Below, piece by piece: positions 43,749-50,875 of a DNA stretch of 64,000 nucleotides (its first letter is position 1; each line of letters opens with the position of its first letter). The notes beneath the pieces were generated by a model. It searched no databases. It was not told the origin of the DNA and worked only from the letters and a program-made list of their open reading frames with translations. A program made the position numbers and the translations under genes. Source of the DNA: Pseudomonadota bacterium. GTDB taxonomy: Bacteria; Chloroflexota; UBA6077; JAJPGT01. The stretch covers positions 124,001-188,000 of the forward strand of contig JAJPGT010000088.1 in assembly GCA_021325655.1 (NCBI GenBank), written 5' to 3'.

Positions 43749-44918
43749 TTACCCGGGCAGATGGACCTCGGCGAGCGTCTGCGGGCTGGCGGGGAAGAAC
43801 TGAATCCACCCGACTGCCACGGCCGCCCGCGACGTGGCGGCGACCCCGAGGAAGCGTGATTCCGTGCCAACCGTGGGCGTTGGGGTGGTGGCCCAGGAGG
43901 CGCCATCCCAGTGCTCGGCCAGTGGCTGGAGCTGGTGCTGGCTATTGATGAACGCGCCGACGGCCCAGACATCAGCGGAGGAGATGGCGGCGACCGACAC
44001 CAGCGCCGAGCCGAAGACGGCCGGGCTCGGGACGATCCGCCAGGCGCTGCCATCCCAGTGCTCGATCAGCGCGGTCGAATTGCCCGGCCCCTCGAACCCT
44101 ACCGCCCAGACGTCGTTCGAAGCGACCGCAGCGACGCCGAATAGCCCGCTCCCCGGCCGGGTGCTCGGGAGCGGGGCGATGCTCCACCGCGTTCCATCCC
44201 AGTGCTCCAGCAGCGGGTGCTGGAAGAGCGAGCCGTCCAGGAAGCTCCCAGCCGCCCAGACGTCGTTTGACGCCACAGCGGCCACGCCCTCCAGTATGTT
44301 CCCAGCCACCCCGGCGTTCGGGCTCGGGACAATCGTCCACGCTGCCCCATCCCAGTGCTCGGTAAGTGTTCCGGCGCTACTGGAGCCGACGACCCAGACG
44401 TCCCGCGGTGATCGGGCCGCCACCGCCTCCAGCGTTGCGACCCCGCCAGGCGGCGTGGGGGTGGCGACAACGCTCCAGGCAGCTCCATCCCAGCGCTCGA
44501 CCAGCGGCTCGAACGCGGCACTGCCGTGCGGCACCCAATGTCCCACCGCCAGGACATCGTCTGCCCCTATCGCAGCTACGTCCAGCAAGTGGGCACTATC
44601 CGCCCCGGCTGGATTGGGAGTTGGGACGACCGTCCACGACCGGCCGGTCCAGTGTTCAGCCAGTGTCTGGCTATCGACGTCGAGCTGGCCAGAGGCGCCC
44701 ACCGCCCAGGCATCACCACCCGCCCCAAAGGCAATCGCATCGAGCTGGCTCTCGGAGCCCACAGCGGGCGTTGGAACAACGGCCCAACCGGCAGGGCGAA
44801 CCCTCTCTCCCCGAACCGGGTGTGGAGCTGGCGCCGCGGCCGCAGTGCTGGCAAAGACGGTGAGCGCCATCACAAGCGCCGCGGAGCAGGCTCGCCTACG
44901 CATCGCCGGTCCAATCAC
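43749..44918 (-). CDS. Secreted repeat protein, probable beta-propeller
   Basis: From the GTG at 44916-44918 (GGGAGG upstream; an ATG at 44903 is the alternative) the protein has 389 residues. A signal peptide (RRRACSAALVMALTVFASTAAAA) precedes about seven repeats of 45-50 residues carrying EHWDGxxWxxVPxP and DVWAVG (for example EHWDGAAWTIVPSPN and NDVWAAGSF). The regular W and DVW spacing suggests a beta-propeller. I do not recognise a named family or ligand. It is the third of four propeller-like proteins in the window. Confidence 0.75.
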   Translation of the reverse strand: MIGPAMRRRACSAALVMALTVFASTAAAAPAPHPVRGERVRPAGWAVVPTPAVGSESQLDAIAFGAGGDAWAVGASGQLDVDSQTLAEHWTGRSWTVVPTPNPAGADSAHLLDVAAIGADDVLAVGHWVPHGSAAFEPLVERWDGAAWSVVATPTPPGGVATLEAVAARSPRDVWVVGSSSAGTLTEHWDGAAWTIVPSPNAGVAGNILEGVAAVASNDVWAAGSFLDGSLFQHPLLEHWDGTRWSIAPLPSTRPGSGLFGVAAVASNDVWAVGFEGPGNSTALIEHWDGSAWRIVPSPAVFGSALVSVAAISSADVWAVGAFINSQHQLQPLAEHWDGASWATTPTPTVGTESRFLGVAATSRAAVAVGWIQFFPASPQTLAEVHLPG

Positions 44919-45034
44919 CGGTCCTCCCTCGGGCCGGCCGCGCGACGCTGGCCGGCCTCGCATCTCTGGCCTCCAGGCGCGCGAGCGCGGCCCGGGACTC
45001 AGACAGAGAATACGTGCGAGCCGCCGGCGTGGAT

Positions 45035-45106
45035 TGCCGCGGACACCGCCACGTGTCCGCGGCACTGCTCTGCTCTGGCCCTGCATGCTGTGCCCTGCAT
45101 GCTGTG
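45035..45106. repeat. Hairpin and tandem repeat between propeller gene and dsrE-like gene
   Basis: The divergent 298-base gap (44919-45216) holds a perfect 12-base inverted repeat (45035-45046 and 45053-45064, 6-base loop) and a tandem duplication of CCCTGCATGCTGTG (45079-45092 and 45093-45106). A perfect -35 TTGACA (45162-45167) with a weak -10 GACGAT (45185-45190) may drive the dsrE-like gene. No other gene is seen here. Confidence 0.6.
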
Positions 45107-45216
45107 TCGAGCAATCCGCGCGCTGCTGGCGACCCGCTCCTCGGCGCTGCGCTGCGCGCTCTTGACAGCGCGGCCAGCACAGCAGACGATAGAGCCAGGC
45201 CGCCAAAGGGGAAGAG

Positions 45217-45582
45217 ATGGCACGCATCGTTTACCTGACCACCGTGGGGCCGCAGGACCCGACCCGGGCCTCGATCCCGTTCCACCTGGCTGCCAACGGA
45301 GCGGTCGAGGCCGGCGCCGAGTGCTCGCTCGTCCTGGCTGGCGACGCAACAGTGCTCATCCGCGACCAGGACGCCGCCGGCGTCACCGGGGTCGGGGTCC
45401 CACCACTGAAGGACCTGGTCGCGAAGCTGGTCGGGCGGGGCGTCCCGCTCTACGTTTGAGGCGGCTGCGCCGCCGCCCGTGGGGTGGCAGAGGCCGACCT
45501 GGAAGGCAAGAACGCCCGCTTCGTCAATCCAGTGGAGGTCACCCGCCTGGCGCTGGAGGCCGACCGCGTGCTCAGCTTCTAA
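45217..45582 (+). CDS. DsrE-family protein with in-frame UGA (candidate selenoprotein)
   Basis: DsrE/F-type proteins are small sulfur-relay or redox proteins with active-site Cys. Starting at the ATG at 45217 (AGGGGAAGAG upstream) the frame reads MARIVYLTTVGPQDPTRAS and stops at TGA (45457-45459, codon 81) within the motif YV-UGA-GGCAAARG. The same frame continues for 40 conserved-looking codons (EADLEGKNARFVNP, then EADRVLSF) to TAA at 45580-45582, totalling 121 residues. Relatives I know read CGGC here, so UGA replaces the first Cys of a CxxC and would give UxxC. A SECIS-like hairpin follows. Alternative: a recent nonsense mutation or sequencing error leaving an 80-residue fragment. Confidence 0.75.
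45460..45488 (+). promoter_or_regulatory. Candidate bacterial SECIS element
   Basis: GCCGCCC (45472-45478) pairs with GGGTGGC (45482-45488), including one G-U pair, around a GTG loop. The loop begins 19 bases after the UGA and its first base is G. Published bacterial SECIS models require a loop of 3-14 bases with an early G located about 16-37 bases from the UGA. A competing hairpin (GGCGGC/GCCGCC) lies directly after the UGA, and GC-rich DNA forms such stems easily. Confidence 0.45.
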
Positions 45583-45684
45583 CCCCCTGGCGGGCTCCCT
45601 GCGTGTCAGGCTGACAACACTCTGGAGCGGAAGGATGGGGAAGGGCCAGGAGACTGGCCGAGTCAGGCCCAGGGGGCGTTCGGG

Positions 45685-45756
45685 AGCCCGAGGGGGGAAT
45701 CGAACCCCCAACCTACCGCTTACAAGGCGGTTGCTCTGCCGTTAAGCTACTCGGGC
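45685..45756 (-). tRNA. tRNA-Thr (anticodon TGT)
   Basis: 72 bases with acceptor GCCCGAG/CTCGGGC, anticodon stem ACCGC/GCGGT around CTTGTAA (anticodon TGT) and T arm GGGGGTTCGATTCCCCC. CCA is not encoded. A minus-strand extended -10 TGC-TACACT (45767-45772) lies just upstream and probably drives it. Confidence 0.97.
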
Positions 45757-45819
45757 GCGCTGCAACAGTGTAGCAGCCCGGACCCGCTCCAGGGGATGCT
45801 GCCTCTGGCCCACTTACCC

Positions 45820-46181
45820 TGCACCTGGACACCAGCCGGCGGCGCACCACCCGGTCGGCCGCGGCGCCACCCTCGGCCGGGGCAAACAGCACCAGAATGC
45901 GGAGCTCTTCCTCATTGCGTGAAAGCGGTGCTCGACATGGGCCGGGACGTAGACGAGGCTTTCCGGCACGACCGGGCGGTCCTCATCGGCCACCCGGATG
46001 CGCCCGCGCCCGGCGACGACGCAATACGCCTCGTCCTCGGTATGTGACGCTGGGGGTCCACCCCGCCCGCCGGGAGCATGGAGAGCCCTGCGCTCAGGGC
46101 CGGGACGCGGAGAAACTCCAGATAGCGCTGGCCCGAGGCGGCCCGCGACGCGATCAGATCGGCCAGCTCGAAGGCCTCCAT
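45820..46181 (-). pseudogene. Degraded cupin-domain gene
   Basis: The frame from the ATG at 46181 (GAGG upstream) reads MEAFELADLIASRAASGQRY and LPAGGVDPQ, then loses frame near 46050, where two extra bases (TA) split what should be HTEDEAYCVVAGRGR. The second frame carries RIRVADEDRPVVPESLVYVP and HRFHAM, and loses frame again near 45917, where one G is missing before EELRILVLFAPAEGG. Together the pieces make a complete single-domain cupin. At least two lesions make it non-functional. It lies next to another decayed cupin-fold gene (pirin). Confidence 0.8.
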
Positions 46182-46199
46182 GCACCTCGCTCACATGCT

Positions 46200-46914
46200 G
46201 GTGTCGGAGCCGTCCCGCACGGGAGCGGCTCCTGGTGCATGCTACCAGCCGCGCGGCAGCACTCTCCCAAATCAGCACTTCAGCCCCATCCGTAGGGTTC
46301 ACGGCCAGGCGGGGGGAGCCGGTCGCGGCCAGCCGCGCCGCGCCGCCCGCCGCCAGGGTTCCCGCGCCCTCCAGCGCGGTCGAGCCACGCGCCACATAGA
46401 CGTACCGGGCTCCGGCACCTGCACAGCTTCACCCGGCTTCAGCCGCCCGGCCCAGAGCACCGCCCCCTGCTGGCGGATGGAGATCGCGGCATGATGCCCC
46501 CGGCCGGAGGCGACCGGGACCAGCCCGCCTTGCTGAAGCTCAGCGCCGATATCGAGCCGCTCGTAGCTGGGAGTGATCGACTCGGTGTCCGGCAGCGCCC
46601 ACATCTGAAGAAGTGGACGTCGCCGCCGCGGGTAGCGATCATCTCCAAGTACCAGATCCCTGTCCCGGCGCTCATGCGCTGCGCCCGACCCGGGTAGATG
46701 ACCTCAACGTTGCCCAGCGTGTCCTTGTGCTCGAGCTCGCCCTCTAGCACCCCGGTGACGTTCTCCATATCCTGGTGCGGGTGCGTCTGGAAGCCGGTGT
46801 TCGGCTCCACAGTGATAGCCAAAGCTAAAGTTGTGGCAGGAGCTGAGCCAGCCAGTGCGCATGACAAAGCGGCTGCCCGCGCCGAACGTCGATGGCCGGG
46901 GTAGTGAGCACCAT
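46200..46914 (-). pseudogene. Degraded pirin-family gene
   Basis: Pirins are bicupin Fe-binding proteins, some with quercetinase activity. Pieces in three frames reconstruct one: MVLTTPAIDVRR, then GSRFVMRTGWLSSCHNFSFG, then VEPNTGFQTHPHQDMENVTG and LGNVEVIYPGRAQRMSAGTG, then ALPDTESITPSYERLDIGA and GRGHHAAISIRQQGAVLWAG, and finally ARGSTALEGAGTL to GAEVLIWE. Breaks lie near 46880, 46820 (with a deletion of about 15 codons), 46605 and 46400. The normal stop is lost. The start has GGAGGG upstream. Confidence 0.8.
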
Positions 46915-46990
46915 GGTCCCTCCGGGAGCAGTCTGGGGAGGAGATGATCTGCCGGGGGCTGGAGGCATGCGCCTCCAGCCCCCAACGGCA

Positions 46991-47548
46991 CTATGGCTTG
47001 ATCGCTTCCACTTCGAGCAGAACCTTGACCGTATCGCTGACCAGGACCCCGCCGGTCTCCAGTGCCACGTTCCAGACCAGCCCGAAGTCCTTGCGATTGA
47101 TCGCGGTCTCCGCCCTGAAGCCGATGACCTCAGTGCCCCAGGGGGAGATGCCGCGGCCGGTCAGCTCGGCATCGAAGGTGACCGGGCGGGTGGTCCCGCG
47201 GATCGTCAGGTCGCCGGTGACGCGGACGCGATCCTCGCCCAGGCGCTCCACCCGGGTGCTCCGGAAGGTGAGCCGCGGGTAGCGCTCCACGTCGAAGAAG
47301 TCGGCGGAGCGCAGGTGGGCATCGCGCTGCTCGTCGCGCGTGTCGACGCTGGCGGCGTCGATCTCTGCCTCGACGGACGAGCGCGCCAGATCCGCCTCGT
47401 CAAGGGTGATCGTGCCCTGGATAGTGCCAAAGCGGCCCTTGGCGGTGGTGAACATCATGTGCTTGACACTGAACTCGACCAGGCTGTGCTTCGGGTCGAT
47501 CGTCCATACGGTGCTGGCCTGGGGCTGAGTCGTGGTAAGGGTGGTCAC
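46991..47548 (-). CDS. YceI-family protein
   Basis: YceI proteins form a lipocalin-like barrel that binds isoprenoid-type lipids. The 185 residues start at the GTG 47546-47548, 8 bases after GGAGG. Landmarks are WTIDPKHSLVEFSVKHMMF, RFGTIQGTITLDE, LRSADFFDVERYPRLTFRS and DLTIRGTTRPVTFD. There is no signal peptide, so it is probably cytoplasmic, unlike E. coli YceI. It lies downstream of marR on the same strand with an operator-like palindrome in between. Confidence 0.93.
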   Translation of the reverse strand: MTTLTTTQPQASTVWTIDPKHSLVEFSVKHMMFTTAKGRFGTIQGTITLDEADLARSSVEAEIDAASVDTRDEQRDAHLRSADFFDVERYPRLTFRSTRVERLGEDRVRVTGDLTIRGTTRPVTFDAELTGRGISPWGTEVIGFRAETAINRKDFGLVWNVALETGGVLVSDTVKVLLEVEAIKP

Positions 47549-47736
47549 GGTGAATTCCTCCGCTGCTGAACTGAGGTGAAGTGGCCGAGATGGTCGCCCG
47601 CGTCGGCCTGGCGCGGGGGAGATGGCCGCAGAATCGCGGCGGCGTGGCGAATGTCGATCTGCTCCGGCGTGTCCCCTCCCGTGCGACGTCCTGGCGAGCG
47701 CGGCCCGGGCCGCTGCGACCGCCATTGACGTTATGT

Positions 47737-47750
47737 GTTTAGCCATAAAC
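47737..47750. promoter_or_regulatory. Putative MarR operator upstream of yceI
   Basis: GTTTA-GCCA-TAAAC, a perfect inverted repeat with 4-base spacer, lies between marR and yceI. The same GTTTA-N4-TAAAC pattern occurs on the marR promoter at 48229-48242, so both sites likely bind the MarR-family product. Confidence 0.6.
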
Positions 47751-47771
47751 CATCGAGGCATGCGAACGCCG

Positions 47772-48221
47772 CTACGTGCCCAGCGCTCGGTCGACCCGGC
47801 GCAGCAGCACCAGGAGCTGGAGCTGCTCGGCGGGGGAGAGCGTTTTGAGCTGCTCGGCGATGAGCGCCTCATGCGCTGGAACAACCTCGGCGAACAGCGC
47901 TCGGCCGGAGTCGGTCAGGTACAGCCGGTTGGCCCGTCCCACCTGGCGGCGCACCAGCCAGCCGCTCTGGGCCATGCGATCCAGGAGCTGGCAGACGTTG
48001 CCCTTGGTCACCAGCAGCGAGTCGGCCAGCTCCTGCTGCGTAATCCCTTCGGCCGCGCCGACGTGGGCAAGTACGTCGAACTGCGCCGGGCTGAGCCCCC
48101 AGCGGCGCAGGTGCTCGCTCCCGATGCGCTCGATCTTGTGGCAGACCCGTATCAGCCGCAGCCAGGCGAGCACCGCCGGCTGCCGAAGCGAGGCGCGAGT
48201 CGCAGTTCCGCTCGTGTTCAT
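47772..48221 (-). CDS. MarR-family transcriptional regulator
   Basis: A 149-residue winged-helix repressor: KIERIGSEHLRRWGLSPAQFDVLAHVGA, recognition region ITQQELADSLLVTKGNVCQLLDRM, and the wing LVRRQVGRANRLYLTDSGR. The single Cys in the recognition helix region and one near the N-terminus could sense oxidants, but this is speculative. The start ATG (48219-48221) lies 6 bases after its -10 box, so the mRNA should be leaderless. Operators at its own promoter and before yceI suggest autoregulation and control of yceI. Confidence 0.92.
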   Translation of the reverse strand: MNTSGTATRASLRQPAVLAWLRLIRVCHKIERIGSEHLRRWGLSPAQFDVLAHVGAAEGITQQELADSLLVTKGNVCQLLDRMAQSGWLVRRQVGRANRLYLTDSGRALFAEVVPAHEALIAEQLKTLSPAEQLQLLVLLRRVDRALGT

Positions 48222-48227
48222 GTCTTT

Positions 48228-48256
48228 AGTTTAGTACTAAACCTATTACCGGTCAA
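48228..48256 (-). promoter_or_regulatory. marR promoter with overlapping operator
   Basis: Minus-strand -35 TTGACC (48251-48256), 17-base spacer and -10 TAAACT (48228-48233). The perfect palindrome GTTTAGTACTAAAC (48229-48242) overlaps the -10, a classic repressor site. Six bases separate the -10 from the ATG. Confidence 0.75.
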
Positions 48257-48379
48257 GGGCATTCCGAGCCGCGGCGCGGTCCCGCGGAGCGTCCCAGGGC
48301 AACGACTCGACGGGGAGGCACTGCCAAGCGTCCCCGCGGATCCAGGCTGGTAGTGCAGGAGCGGGGCTGGACAGCGCGG

Positions 48380-49477
48380 CTAGCTCATCCGCAGCACGGG
48401 CTTCATCGTCACCCCGCTCAGGGAGTCTTCGGCGGCGCGGTTGATCTCCTGCAGCGGGTAGAACCGGATCAGCTTGTCCAGCGGGAAGCGGCCCTGGACG
48501 TACAGCTCGATCAACTGGGGGATGAACACATCTGGGACGCTGTCGCCCTCGATGATGCCGCGGATGGTGCGGCCGAACAGGATGCTGTTCATGTCGAAGG
48601 TGACCTCCGTTCCCAGCGGGGCGGCACCGATCAGGCCGCAGACACCGCGCAGGGCCAGCGCCTCCACCGCCTGGCGGAACACCGCCGGCAGGGCGGTCGT
48701 CTCCAGGGTGTAGTTCGCCCCACCGCCGGTGAGCTGCTGGATCCTCTCCACCGCATTGCCCTCTGCGGGGTTGACAGTGTGGGTCGCACCGAGCTCGCGT
48801 GCCAGCTCCAGCCGGTTCGACTTCACATCTACCGCGATGATGGTGATGCAGCCGACGACCCGCGCCGCCATGATCGCGCTCATTCCCACCGAGCCGACGC
48901 CGAACACGGCGATGCTGCTGCCGGCCCGGGGATGCAGGCTGTTGATCACCGCCCCGGCCCCGGTCTGGATGCCGCAGCCGAGCGGGCCGAGCAGCTCCAG
49001 TGGGACGTCCGAGCGCACCTTCACCACGTTGCGCTCATTGGCCAGCGCATAGGTGGCGAAGGAGGACTGGCCGAAGAAGTGGCCGTTGATCACCTCGCCA
49101 TCGCGGCGCAGGGCGCGGGAGCCATCGGCGCGGCCGCCGCCGAAGTTCAGGGTGAACAACTGTGGGCAGTAGCCGAGGGCGCCCTGCTGGCAGGCCGGGC
49201 AGCGGCCACAGGATAGGTAGGTGAGCACGACGTGGTCGCCGGGCTGGACCTTGGTGACCTGCTCGCCGACGCGCTCGACCACCCCCGCGCCCTCATGTCC
49301 GAGCACCGCGGGCAGCGGGGTGGGGTAGTACTGGTCGCGCACGATCAGGTCCGTGTGGCAGACGCCCGTGCCGACGATCCGAACGAGCACCTCGTCCGGT
49401 CGCGGCTCCTCCAGCTCCAGGGGTTCGACCGAGAAGGGTTGGGACTTGGCTCGCGCCACCGCGGCGGTGATCTGCAT
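48380..49477 (-). CDS. Zinc-dependent alcohol dehydrogenase (class III/aryl-alcohol type)
   Basis: A 365-residue medium-chain dehydrogenase. The catalytic zinc ligands lie in GVCHTD, GHEGAG and [11 protein letters not shown]; the four structural-zinc Cys are in [15 protein letters not shown]; the NAD-binding motif is GVGSVG followed by the acidic [13 protein letters not shown]. The insertion [12 protein letters not shown] and overall pattern fit benzyl/aryl-alcohol or class III type enzymes, and the exact substrate is unknown. It appears to be a single gene, convergent to nothing and followed on its strand by marR. Confidence 0.9.
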   Translation of the reverse strand: MQITAAVARAKSQPFSVEPLELEEPRPDEVLVRIVGTGVCHTDLIVRDQYYPTPLPAVLGHEGAGVVERVGEQVTKVQPGDHVVLTYLSCGRCPACQQGALGYCPQLFTLNFGGGRADGSRALRRDGEVINGHFFGQSSFATYALANERNVVKVRSDVPLELLGPLGCGIQTGAGAVINSLHPRAGSSIAVFGVGSVGMSAIMAARVVGCITIIAVDVKSNRLELARELGATHTVNPAEGNAVERIQQLTGGGANYTLETTALPAVFRQAVEALALRGVCGLIGAAPLGTEVTFDMNSILFGRTIRGIIEGDSVPDVFIPQLIELYVQGRFPLDKLIRFYPLQEINRAAEDSLSGVTMKPVLRMS

Positions 49478-49658
49478 CTCGGGCTCCTTGCTGCGCCCCC
49501 GGCGGGATGGTTATTCCCTTAGGGTGCCCCCGCCCGGGGCGGCTGTCAAGCGTGGCCAGCGCAAAGGCGGCGCGGCTGGGCAAGGGGCAGGCGCGCTGGA
49601 GCGGGGAGCCAGAGGCCGCGCCGCTTGCACCCCTGCGCGGATGAGCTGGTGGAGCGAT

Positions 49659-49690
49659 GGGGACGCGGATCCTGCGCGCCCTGCGTCCCC
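49659..49690 (-). terminator. Hairpin after isocitrate dehydrogenase gene
   Basis: GGGGACGC (49659-49666) pairs with GCGTCCCC (49683-49690) around a 16-base loop, 25 bases past the idh stop codon. The loop is large and there is no U tract, so the call is moderate. Nothing else is seen in the 237-base gap before the alcohol dehydrogenase start. Confidence 0.45.
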
Positions 49691-49714
49691 CAGCCACCGA
49701 AGCTCCCCGCGCGC

Positions 49715-50818
49715 TTAGCCGGCGCTCGCCGGAAGCGCCTGCATCGCCTCGATCACCGCCTCGCCGAACTCCCGGGTGCCGACTGCCGTTGGATCGTCGC
49801 GATGGGGCTTGAGGTCGTAGGTCACCCGCTTCCCCTCCGCGATCACTCCGGCGATCGCCCCTTCCAGCCGGTCGGCCGCCTCGCGCTCGCCCAAGTGGCG
49901 CAGCATCAGCACCCCGGAGAGCATCGCCGCGGTGGGGTTGACCTTGTTCTGCCCGGCGTACTTGGGGGCGCTGCCGTGGATCGGCTCGAACACCGCCGCT
50001 TCGACGCCGATGTTCGCCCCCGGCGCCACCCCGAGGCCGCCCACCAGGCCGGCGCACAGGTCGCTCAGGATGTCGCCGTACAGGTTGGGCATCACCAGCA
50101 CGTCGTATAGCTCTGGCTTCTGGACGAGCTGCATGCACATGTTGTCGACGATGACATTGTTGAACTGGATCTCCGGGTACTCCTTGGCGACCTCCTCGGC
50201 AACCGAGAGGAACAGGCCGTCGGTGTACTTCATGATGTTCGCCTTGTGCACCGCGGTCACCAGCCGCCGTCGGTTCGCCCGGGCGTACTCGAAGGCGAAC
50301 TTTACGATTCGGCGGCTGCCGGTGATCGAGATCGCCTTGATGCTGATCGCCGAGTCCGGGCGCAGCTTCCCGGCGCCCAGCCGGTCGATGGTCTGGATCA
50401 TCTCCGCCGTCTCGGGCTGGCCCTGGGCGAACTCCACCCCGATGTACATCCCCTCGGTGTTCTCCCGCACCACCACCAGGTCGATGTTCTCGTAACGGCT
50501 GCGGACGCCCTTGTAGGACTTGCAGGGCCGCAGGTTGGCATATAGGTCCAGCGCCTTGCGCAGCGCGACGTTGACGCTGCGGAACCCCTTGCCCACCGGA
50601 GTGGTGATCGGCCCCTTGATGGCGACCTTGTTGCGGCGAATGGATTCGATCACCCGGTCCGGCAGCGGCGTGCCCTCCCGCTCCATCACGTCCAGGCCGG
50701 CGTGCTGGATGTCCCAGTTGAACTTCACCCCCGTCGCTTCCAGCGCGCGGCGAGTCGCCTCCATGATCTCCGGTCCGGTGCCATCGCCGGGGATGAGCGT
50801 CACGTTGTAAGTGGTCAT
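49715..50818 (-). CDS. Isocitrate dehydrogenase (NAD-type, IDH/IPMDH family)
   Basis: A 367-residue beta-decarboxylating dehydrogenase: [45 protein letters not shown] (the IDH-like substrate loop), [10 protein letters not shown] and [19 protein letters not shown], plus the metal-site Asp residues. ENTEGMY and NLRPCKS favour isocitrate over 3-isopropylmalate. The start at 50818 is MTTYNV; an ATG two codons earlier is possible (AAGGAA upstream). It follows the P-loop protein and mdh on the same strand, so it is placed in a TCA-cycle operon. Confidence 0.88.
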   Translation of the reverse strand: MTTYNVTLIPGDGTGPEIMEATRRALEATGVKFNWDIQHAGLDVMEREGTPLPDRVIESIRRNKVAIKGPITTPVGKGFRSVNVALRKALDLYANLRPCKSYKGVRSRYENIDLVVVRENTEGMYIGVEFAQGQPETAEMIQTIDRLGAGKLRPDSAISIKAISITGSRRIVKFAFEYARANRRRLVTAVHKANIMKYTDGLFLSVAEEVAKEYPEIQFNNVIVDNMCMQLVQKPELYDVLVMPNLYGDILSDLCAGLVGGLGVAPGANIGVEAAVFEPIHGSAPKYAGQNKVNPTAAMLSGVLMLRHLGEREAADRLEGAIAGVIAEGKRVTYDLKPHRDDPTAVGTREFGEAVIEAMQALPASAG

Positions 50819-50875
50819 CTCCATCGTTCCTTCTGGTGCGTCTTGCACGGGCCTCACTATAGCCACCCTGCGCCA

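Noticed and set aside
44919-45227. N-terminal extension of the secreted propeller gene
   Set aside because: It puts more than 100 basic residues before an obvious signal peptide and covers the hairpin and tandem repeat.
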